The translations under genes were made by a program, and so were the position numbers. Below the pieces are notes generated by a model. The model made no database searches, had not been told where the DNA came from, and worked only from the letters and a program-made list of their open reading frames with translations. This document shows, in pieces, positions 6,932 through 12,021 of a stretch of 12,021 nt of DNA. Positions within the stretch are counted from its first letter, which is position 1. Every line of letters starts with the position of its first letter. Source of the DNA: WTJY01 sp045105475 (GTDB lineage: Bacteria; Chloroflexota; Anaerolineae; Promineifilales; Promineifilaceae); the NCBI GenBank assembly GCA_045105475.1, contig JBGCDP010000095.1, positions 1 to 12,021 on the forward strand, given 5' to 3'.

Positions 6932-8125
6932 ATGAGAATTATTCTCTATTTAGGCAAAGGTGGGGTAGGCAAAACCACCACAGCGGCCGCCACCGCATTA
7001 CGCTGTGCTCAAATGGGATACAAAACGCTTGTAGCCAGCACAGATATCGCACACAGTTTGGCAGATTCATTAGATATGGAGCTGGGTCCAAACCCGGTAG
7101 AAGTTACCGAAAACCTCTGGGCACAGGAAATTAGTGCAGTTGCTGATATTCAAAACAATTGGGACAAATTACAAGAATTTTCCTCAAACGTTATTGCGGG
7201 TAAAGGGATTAGCAAAGTCGTCGCAGACGAACTATCAGCTTTCCCCGGCATGGATGAAATCGTTTGTTTACTACATATCAATAAGCAAGCCAAAGAAAAA
7301 CAGTTTGATCGGGTAATTATTGACGCCGCACCTACCGGTGAAACCATACGCTTACTAACCATGCCCGATACTTTTTCATGGTATGCGTCTCACTTGTCTC
7401 GGTTTGAAAAAGGGGCGATGCGGGCGATCAAGCCATTTGCGGGCCGTTTGTTGAAAGGGCCAACTCAAATTATCGACGCAATTTATACGCTTCAAAAGGG
7501 AACCGAAGAGCTCAGAGACATTTTGAGCGACCCAACAATCAGCAGTTACCGAGTGGTTTTAACACCAGAAAAGATGGTGATGAAAGAAGCTGAGCGCGCA
7601 TTAGGTTATTTGGGGCTGTTCAATTACCCCGCCGATTTGGCTGTTGTAAATCGTGTCATGGCAGAAGATCCCAACCAAGGGGAATTTTATCAGACGAAGC
7701 ATGAAATCCAGCAAAAATATCTGGGCATGATCAAAGATAATTTCATGCCGTTGCCCATCAAATATGCCCCCTATTATGCAGGTGAGGTTGTCGGACTAGA
7801 GGCATTGTCCCAAATGGCGGCCGACACCTTTGGAGATGATGACCCTGGACAAATCTTCTATAGTGGAAAGGTGCAAGAAATTATCGAGCAAGATGACGGC
7901 TCAATTATCCTAAGGATTCCAATCCCATTTGTCGAAGGTGGTGATGTCAAATTGCGCAAACGTGGCGATGAGCTCTTTGTGACTATCGGAAATTTCAAGC
8001 GTGAGATGATTCTCCCGGCCGTACTTGCCAAGCGTAAAACAGGCGGTGGATCTCTTACTGATGGAACCCTCGAAATTTTATTTTTAGCACGTGAAGAGGC
8101 GGAAGTCGAGTCCGCCAACGCTTAA
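6932..8125 (+). CDS. ArsA/Get3-type ATPase with C-terminal HSP20-like domain
   Basis: The 397-residue protein opens with the deviant Walker A GKGGVGKTT (8-16), as in ArsA, Get3 and MinD-type ATPases. ASTDIAHSLAD (35-45) is the switch I region; the usual proline after Asp38 is isoleucine. DAAPTGETIRLL (131-142) is the switch II motif, where ArsA/Get3 normally read DTAPTGHT. Residues about 308-386 look like the beta-sandwich HSP20-like domain that ends many bacterial ArsA-type ATPases. No arsenic-binding cysteine triad, no Get3-like CxxC and no ars gene are present, so arsenite export is unlikely; a targeting or chaperone ATPase is a better guess. An in-frame stop at 6923-6925 fixes the start at or after 6932. 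No Shine-Dalgarno is visible. A strong terminator follows. Confidence 0.92.
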   Translation: MRIILYLGKGGVGKTTTAAATALRCAQMGYKTLVASTDIAHSLADSLDMELGPNPVEVTENLWAQEISAVADIQNNWDKLQEFSSNVIAGKGISKVVADELSAFPGMDEIVCLLHINKQAKEKQFDRVIIDAAPTGETIRLLTMPDTFSWYASHLSRFEKGAMRAIKPFAGRLLKGPTQIIDAIYTLQKGTEELRDILSDPTISSYRVVLTPEKMVMKEAERALGYLGLFNYPADLAVVNRVMAEDPNQGEFYQTKHEIQQKYLGMIKDNFMPLPIKYAPYYAGEVVGLEALSQMAADTFGDDDPGQIFYSGKVQEIIEQDDGSIILRIPIPFVEGGDVKLRKRGDELFVTIGNFKREMILPAVLAKRKTGGGSLTDGTLEILFLAREEAEVESANA

Positions 8126-8159
8126 CGTAAAACATAAACTTAGAGCCTGCATATAAATT

Positions 8160-8200
8160 AAACTGCTCAAAAGAATTAAATCTTTTGAGCAGTTTTTATT
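8160..8200 (+). terminator. Intrinsic terminator after the ArsA-like gene
   Basis: ACTGCTCAAAAGA (8162-8174) pairs without mismatch with TCTTTTGAGCAGT (8181-8193) around the loop ATTAAA, with two more A-T pairs possible at the base. A run of five T, then ATTT, follows. It starts 34 bases after the stop codon. The T-rich minus-strand flank may let it work in both directions. It separates the kinase/ATPase unit from the esterase operon. Confidence 0.93.
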
Positions 8201-8201
8201 T

Positions 8202-8215
8202 ACATCAATTGATGT
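8202..8215. promoter_or_regulatory. Perfect 14-bp palindrome, candidate operator
   Basis: ACATCAATTGATGT is a perfect palindrome, right after the terminator and about 70 bases upstream of the candidate esterase promoter. It is too short and has no T-tract for a terminator. A homodimeric regulator site is the plausible reading; I do not recognise the factor. Confidence 0.4.
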
Positions 8216-8282
8216 CTACAATGCTCAGTTTGATTCGCTAATTATCAAGCGTTGCTACGCCAATCTCAGCCATGGAACTCTT

Positions 8283-8311
8283 TTGACAATACACTCTCTA
8301 AGTGATACGTT
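8283..8311 (+). promoter_or_regulatory. Candidate promoter of the esterase/ATP-grasp operon
   Basis: A consensus TTGACA (8283-8288) is followed after exactly 17 bases by TACGTT (8306-8311), which keeps the key T, A and final T of the -10 element. The direct repeat TACGTTT (8306-8312 and 8316-8322, 10-base period) covers the -10 element and the likely start site, a position suited to a repressor. Confidence 0.5.
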
Positions 8312-8347
8312 TCCGTACGTTTATTTAACTACCACCTTGGAATTACT

Positions 8348-9463
8348 TTGGCTAATCGAGAGAATGTGCAAGTCGTTTTTATTAGCGATGAAATTAACCC
8401 ACTTCTTGAAATCAAGGATGAGACGGGCGCAGTCCGCCAAATATCGTTAAACCAGTATCAACGCAGTTCACGATGTGCATGGGTCGCAAAATTTGATCAC
8501 GCGAACGAGTTAGAATTTCGCATTCTTTTAGAGTCGGGAGACTATGTAAAGCCACATGACAATGAGTTTTTCCAAACGCCATTGAAATCGATTTGGGTCC
8601 AAGAACAGCAGTTGTTTAACTATGAGCCAGCAGCAGATGTCTCACTGTCGCAAGTGAAGCGAGTTGATGAGTTTACCGGCCGGCTATCGGCACGGCCGCT
8701 ATATATTTACCTGCCACGAGGCTATGAATCACACTCCCATCGTGAATATCCCATTTTGTATATGCATGATGGTCAAAATGTTTTTGAGGCTTTTGTAGAT
8801 GATAGCTACGCAGGGTCTTGGCAAGCAGATGTAATCGCAGACCGTTTAATCGAAAATGGCCAAATGCCGGAATGCATCATTGTAGGCATTAGCCATGGTG
8901 GGGAAGCTCGCATCAAAGAATATTTACCTCCCTACAGTCGCCTACCCATTCGTAATAAAAGGCTAAACTGGATTCGAGGGCGTGCGAACAAAACGGCCGA
9001 TTACTACATTAAAGATGTAGCCATATACATGCAGAACAACTATCGAGTCAAAGCCGGGCGCCAGCACGTCGCTACTTGTGGGTCATCAATGGGAGGGCTA
9101 TTCTCGCTTTTTCTCGCATGGGACTATCCAGACTTCGCCAAAAACCATGCTGCCATGTCACCCTCTATTTGGACAACCATCAATGAAAATGGCAAATATG
9201 AGACAATTGAACGGCTTCGTCGGCTTCAACCGCCTGATATTCGATTATGGATAGATAGCGGTACGGTGGGAACGAATGGAGAAGGTGACGATGGCCAAGT
9301 TGAAGCGGTTCTGGCTAGCGAAATATTGCTTGAAAAAGGATTTGTTGACGGGCAGAATCTGCAACACTATCTAGATCGAGGTGCAGATCATAGTGAACAT
9401 GCTTGGTCGCAACGTTTTGATCGAGTTCTAAGATATCTTTTCCCAATAAACGGAAACAAATAA
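8348..9463 (+). CDS. Alpha/beta-hydrolase esterase, esterase D/enterochelin-esterase-like family
   Basis: The 371-residue protein has an N-terminal beta-rich domain (about 1-100) and a hydrolase domain of the putative esterase family (esterase D/Fes type). Motifs seen: IYLPRGY (120-126), YMHDGQNVF (138-146), the nucleophile elbow GSSMGG with Ser247, the probable acid Asp303 in WIDSGT, and the probable catalytic histidine in GADHSEHAW (His348, less likely His351). There is no signal peptide, so it should be cytoplasmic. The start is a TTG at 8348; an in-frame stop lies at 8303 and no ATG or GTG lies between. A GTG at 8366 is the alternative. First gene of a three-gene operon, 18 bases before the second esterase. 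Related enzymes cleave siderophore, S-formylglutathione or sugar esters; the substrate here is unknown. Confidence 0.88.
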   Translation: MANRENVQVVFISDEINPLLEIKDETGAVRQISLNQYQRSSRCAWVAKFDHANELEFRILLESGDYVKPHDNEFFQTPLKSIWVQEQQLFNYEPAADVSLSQVKRVDEFTGRLSARPLYIYLPRGYESHSHREYPILYMHDGQNVFEAFVDDSYAGSWQADVIADRLIENGQMPECIIVGISHGGEARIKEYLPPYSRLPIRNKRLNWIRGRANKTADYYIKDVAIYMQNNYRVKAGRQHVATCGSSMGGLFSLFLAWDYPDFAKNHAAMSPSIWTTINENGKYETIERLRRLQPPDIRLWIDSGTVGTNGEGDDGQVEAVLASEILLEKGFVDGQNLQHYLDRGADHSEHAWSQRFDRVLRYLFPINGNK

Positions 9464-9481
9464 AAATCGGTACAAGAAATC

Positions 9482-10225
9482 ATGCAAAGACGATACGAAA
9501 AAATTTATAGCCCGGCATTAAATACCGAGATGGACGTGCTTGCTTATGGCCACTATGGTGCCCCAATTATCGCCTTTCCATCAGGCGGCGGCCGCTATTT
9601 CGACTTTGAAAACAATGAAATGATCCAAGCCATTTCCCCGCTGATTGATGGTGGGAGGGTCAAAATATATTGCCCACCTTCTGTTGACAATGAATCATGG
9701 CTAAACAATGGGCAAGATCCACATTGGAGAGCGGTTATCTACAACAACTACCAAAACTTTATTATTGAAAATCTGGTTCCTACAATCAGACATGACTGCA
9801 ATGCACCAGATATTAAAATAGGTTTAGTCGGGTGCAGTTTAGGAGCATTCCATGCGGCAACACTGGCATTAAAGTATCCACATCTCTTTAACTACGCCTT
9901 GGGCATGAGCGGCCGATATGATTTAGAAAAAATCATGGATGTGCAAAGTGAGTCAGAAGAAGTCTATTTCAATAACCCAATGGCATTTGTGCCTAACTTA
10001 CACGGTGCGGGGCTTGACCATGTGCGCCACAATACCCATATTGCACTGGTCTGTGGGCAGGGCGCATGGGAAGAAAAATGTTTAGATGAGACACATCGAT
10101 TAGCAGATATATTAACAGAAAAGGGAATTAGCCATGAAAGAGACATCTGGGGGCAAAATGTTGAGCATCATTGGCACTGGTGGCGTAAACAAGTAGTCCA
10201 TCATCTGGGGAAAAAATATGCTTAA
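9482..10225 (+). CDS. Second alpha/beta-hydrolase, esterase-like
   Basis: The 247-residue protein is a compact hydrolase without an N-terminal extra domain or signal peptide. The nucleophile elbow is GCSLGAFHA with Ser119 (GxSxG preserved). APIIAFPSGGGR (27-38) fits the loop after the first core strand that supplies the oxyanion hole. The catalytic histidine is probably in VEHHWHWW (His229 or His230). The acid residue is unclear; Glu197/Glu198 or Asp202 are candidates. It begins 18 bases after the first esterase stop and ends 54 bases before the ATP-grasp gene, so it is almost surely co-transcribed. Its ribosome site is weak (AAGAAA). It is too diverged from the first esterase to be a recent duplicate. 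It could be an acyltransferase rather than a hydrolase. Confidence 0.87.
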   Translation: MQRRYEKIYSPALNTEMDVLAYGHYGAPIIAFPSGGGRYFDFENNEMIQAISPLIDGGRVKIYCPPSVDNESWLNNGQDPHWRAVIYNNYQNFIIENLVPTIRHDCNAPDIKIGLVGCSLGAFHAATLALKYPHLFNYALGMSGRYDLEKIMDVQSESEEVYFNNPMAFVPNLHGAGLDHVRHNTHIALVCGQGAWEEKCLDETHRLADILTEKGISHERDIWGQNVEHHWHWWRKQVVHHLGKKYA

Positions 10226-10264
10226 AACAGCATAGGTGCAAAGAGAACGAAAGTGGAATTAAAA

Positions 10265-10270
10265 AAGGAG
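10265..10270 (+). promoter_or_regulatory. Strong ribosome binding site of the ATP-grasp gene
   Basis: AAGGAG stands nine bases before the ATG at 10280 and settles the start. An ATG at 10273 is out of frame and only two bases from the site. This is the best ribosome site in the operon, so the ligase may be translated more strongly than the esterases. Confidence 0.8.
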
Positions 10271-10279
10271 ATATGAGCT

Positions 10280-11521
10280 ATGGTGAACAAAAAGATTGGG
10301 CTATTAATTGGTGACGAGCAAGACTGGCCAGCAGCGTTTGAAGGGCTGGCACGTCGCTTTGCCCAAAAAATTGAATATAAAAATGTAACCTATAAAATCG
10401 ATGTCGAACGAGTGCGTATTCATCCATTCAGACTAGACGCGCCCACATCGTACGATTTGGTAATTGATCGCTTAGCTTATTGGCACTATCAGCCACGAGA
10501 ATGGCTAAAAAAGGTAGCCCTACTTGACCGAGTTTATTTACTAAACAATCCATTTACATTTCAAAGCATGGAAAAGCATACGGCTTACTGTGCAATGGTG
10601 AAGCTAGGGCTAAACATACCTGAAACGTGGCTCATCCCACCAAAAATGGGGCCGGAAGCGTATCAGAGCAAGTTTGAAACAACCGCGGCCAACTATCACG
10701 ACCTCTTTAATCTATCTGAAATTGCGGCCGACATTCAGTATCCATTATTCATGAAACCATTTGACGGTGGAGGCTGGCGCGGCGTTTCTCAAATAAAAAA
10801 TGAAGAAGATTTACTTAGAGCTTATGACGAGTCTGGTCAGACGCTTATGCATCTCCAAGCAGGGCTCGACAACTATGATGTGTTTGTTCGCTCATTAGCA
10901 ATAGGGCCACAGGTCATCTCGCTGAATTATGATCCTTCTCAACCGATGCACGGCCGGTACAAAGTTGATCATAATTTCTTGAGCGCAGAAAAAGGGGAAG
11001 AAGCAAAAATTATCACCAAAGTAATTAATGCATTTTTCCGTTGGGACTTTAACTCTTGTGAAACGATCTTAAAAGATGGGGTCATGTGGCCCATCGACTT
11101 TGCCAATGCGTGCCCGGATATCGCGATCACAAGCCTACATTATTACTTCCCATGGGCGATCAAATCACTGCTTGCTTGGAGTATTTTCGGGATTGTGACC
11201 GACCGGCCCATGCACGTGACGATGGACATCAAATCTTATTTTGATATCGCTGAGTCAGATCGTTCATATATTGAGAAATTACGTGCTTATGAAGTTTTAG
11301 CCGATGCCCACTTTGAGACAGAACGCTTTGAGGAATTTAAAATAACCCATCTTAAGCACTTAGATGAAACCATGTGGGAATATGCTCGCAGCAAAGATTT
11401 CGACCATATTTTAGTCAATACGGTACGTGGAATGTTCCCTGAGAATGAACATGAACAATACATTGCTCACTTTAGAGGACTAATAGAGCATTGGATCCGA
11501 TCAGAGGCTGCACAGCGCTAA
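10280..11521 (+). CDS. ATP-grasp family ligase, substrate unknown
   Basis: The 413-residue protein has an N-terminal pre-ATP-grasp region (about 1-95), the linking segment with EKHTAYCAMVKLGL (98-111), then the ATP-grasp core. YPLFMKPFDGGGWRGV (154-169) supplies the ATP lysine Lys159 and the glycine-rich loop. DVFVRSLAIG (200-209) is a core strand. PIDFANACPD (271-280) holds Asp273 and Asn276, the likely metal ligands. A C-terminal helical tail (about 320-413) follows. ATP-grasp enzymes activate a carboxylate as acyl-phosphate and join it to an amine, thiol or other nucleophile. The intact core suggests activity. Residues beyond the core do not identify it as glutathione synthetase, RimK or D-Ala-D-Ala ligase. 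Last gene of the esterase operon, followed by a hairpin at 11542-11585. Confidence 0.88.
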   Translation: MVNKKIGLLIGDEQDWPAAFEGLARRFAQKIEYKNVTYKIDVERVRIHPFRLDAPTSYDLVIDRLAYWHYQPREWLKKVALLDRVYLLNNPFTFQSMEKHTAYCAMVKLGLNIPETWLIPPKMGPEAYQSKFETTAANYHDLFNLSEIAADIQYPLFMKPFDGGGWRGVSQIKNEEDLLRAYDESGQTLMHLQAGLDNYDVFVRSLAIGPQVISLNYDPSQPMHGRYKVDHNFLSAEKGEEAKIITKVINAFFRWDFNSCETILKDGVMWPIDFANACPDIAITSLHYYFPWAIKSLLAWSIFGIVTDRPMHVTMDIKSYFDIAESDRSYIEKLRAYEVLADAHFETERFEEFKITHLKHLDETMWEYARSKDFDHILVNTVRGMFPENEHEQYIAHFRGLIEHWIRSEAAQR

Positions 11522-11541
11522 CTCGCCATCGCTGAAAACTA

Positions 11542-11585
11542 AAACCCTGTCTTCTATCATGTTAAGCTGTTAGGAGGCAGGGTTT
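11542..11585 (+). terminator. Probable terminator or 3'-end hairpin of the esterase/ATP-grasp operon
   Basis: AAACCCTGTCTTC (11542-11554) pairs with GGAGGCAGGGTTT (11573-11585): 13 pairs, two of them G-U. The loop is 18 bases. It lies 20 bases after the ATP-grasp stop codon. The following T-tract is short (TTTAATC), so termination may be weak. Confidence 0.6.
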
Positions 11586-11768
11586 AATCAGCATAATCTT
11601 AAAAAGAGTCTAAAAAAACAAAAGAGGGAAGTTATTCGGCTACAGCTTGCATGTCTGTCTACATGCCTGCAAGCCGGTCTAATTTCAGATAGCTACATAC
11701 ATATAACGTCACGTACATCATTTAGTAGAATAACTGCAATTATATAGAATGAACGAGGGTCAAATTTA

Positions 11769-11850
11769 GAGAGTTAGCTCCTCTAATTTCGAATCACGCT
11801 TGGTTGAAAAGGAGCTTTTTACAGCCATTAATCTCTCACAGATGGCTTTT
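11769..11850 (+). ncRNA. Tandem terminator-like hairpins, possible small RNA 3' end or attenuator
   Basis: The first hairpin pairs AGCTCCT (11776-11782) with AGGAGCT (11810-11816), extended by TTTC/GAAA across a 4-base bulge, and ends in five T. The second pairs AGCCAT (11823-11828) with ATGGCT (11842-11847) and ends in four T. GAGAGTTA (11769-11776) can also pair, with one bulged base, with TAATCTCTC (11829-11837) in the loop of the second hairpin, giving a pseudoknot or an alternative fold. No gene stands directly upstream, so these hairpins end a non-coding transcript or attenuate a gene beyond the right edge. Confidence 0.35.
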
Positions 11851-12021
11851 CAGCACCGAGTATTAGAAAAATGTGATGACAAAAATCTACCTAGAAACTT
11901 TCTGAAATTCACTCCGTAGTGACTAGTGTTCGAAAGGGTTAAGTGTGAACAATTTAAAGCTGATGTCTAACTTAAACAGCTTCAGTCATCTGAACCATAT
12001 TCAAGACAGATGACCCTATCA

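Larger units (their letters stand above)
161..10956. repeat. Dispersed, highly iterated palindrome CGGCCG (30 copies)
   Basis: Copies start at 161, 338, 451, 614, 821, 1076, 1211, 1830, 1955, 2713, 2964, 3000, 3162, 3656, 4373, 4638, 4982, 5691, 5965, 6227, 6984, 7818, 8016, 8677, 8693, 8994, 9589, 9910, 10725 and 10951. Those at 614, 1076, 6984 and 9589 are extended to GCGGCCGC. All lie in coding sequence, and flanking bases vary freely. Codon phases by hand count: 16 as nCG-GCC-Gnn, 10 as nnC-GGC-CGn, 4 as CGG-CCG. Other GC-only 6-bp palindromes occur about three times at most. It is listed as one spread-out repeat family; the coordinates span first to last copy. Confidence 0.9.
11522..12021. 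other. Hairpin-rich non-coding region at the right end
   Basis: These 500 bases hold no convincing gene. Besides the operon-end hairpin and the tandem hairpins listed separately, there is an imperfect stem at 11645-11674 (GCTTGC with GCAAGC, with GCATGT/ACATGC inside), a perfect 5-bp stem TCACT/AGTGA at 11909-11922 with a 4-base loop, and an 8-bp inverted repeat GTCATCTG/CAGATGAC at 11985-12014. A TATATA stands at 11741-11746 but no good -35 element precedes it. The density of inverted repeats suggests a small RNA or a regulated leader. There is no CGGCCG word. Confidence 0.5.

Noticed and set aside
6932..8125. Arsenite-pump ATPase as the function
   Set aside because: No arsB, arsC, arsR or arsD nearby, no cysteine triad, and only one ATPase domain.
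161..10956. CGGCCG as a DNA uptake sequence
   Set aside because: Known uptake words are 9-12 bases, non-palindromic and often in terminator pairs; this word is 6 bases, palindromic, without conserved flanks, and absent from the terminators here.
11945..12013. 23-codon frame from a GTG with GGG upstream
   Set aside because: Too short, no hydrophobic or toxin-like pattern, and it overlaps the inverted repeat at 11985-12014.
11972..12019. Possible last 15 codons of a minus-strand gene entering from the right edge
   Set aside because: A 15-codon open frame at an edge is expected by chance, and only a weak 5-bp hairpin follows it. The sequence beyond 12021 would decide.
1..12021. CRISPR array, tRNA, rRNA, insertion sequence or prophage
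   Set aside because: No regularly spaced long repeat, no cloverleaf, no transposase or phage motif, and no terminal inverted repeats found on reading both strands.

Overview
The window is a compact stretch of a Gram-negative chromosome. The protein families and their flavour suggest a proteobacterium, most likely a gammaproteobacterium with mid-40s percent GC; I cannot name a genus from sequence alone. Eight protein genes fill about 85 percent of it. I see no tRNA, rRNA, CRISPR array, insertion sequence or phage gene.

Layout. On the minus strand, at the left, a TVP38/TMEM64 (SNARE-associated/DedA-like) membrane protein (2191-1454) is followed by a mercuric-reductase-like FAD disulfide oxidoreductase that runs off the left edge (1343-<1). 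Next, also on the minus strand, is a large dynamin-like GTPase (5232-2569) ending at a strong terminator. Divergent from it, on the plus strand, are a six-helix membrane histidine kinase (5439-6821) and an ArsA/Get3-type ATPase with a C-terminal HSP20-like domain (6932-8125), closed by a near-perfect terminator at 8160-8200. Then comes a separate plus-strand operon of two alpha/beta-hydrolase esterases (8348-9463, 9482-10225) and an ATP-grasp ligase (10280-11521). The last 500 bases are non-coding and contain several hairpins, two of them in tandem with T-tracts.

How the genes may work together. The reductase/TVP38 pair is a known partnership that is fused into one protein in some bacteria. 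The GTPase, kinase and ArsA-like ATPase sit around one divergent promoter region and all plausibly concern the membrane, but a shared role is inference. The esterase-esterase-ATP-grasp operon looks like a small, uncharacterised ligation/hydrolysis pathway on a carboxylate or ester substrate.

The most striking signal is not a gene. The 6-bp palindrome CGGCCG occurs 30 times by my hand count, against about 1.5 expected at 45 percent GC. It lies in all eight genes, on both coding strands and in all three codon phases, and never in the roughly 1.7 kb of intergenic DNA. Flanking bases are not conserved. This resembles the highly iterated palindrome HIP1 of cyanobacteria, but with a different word.
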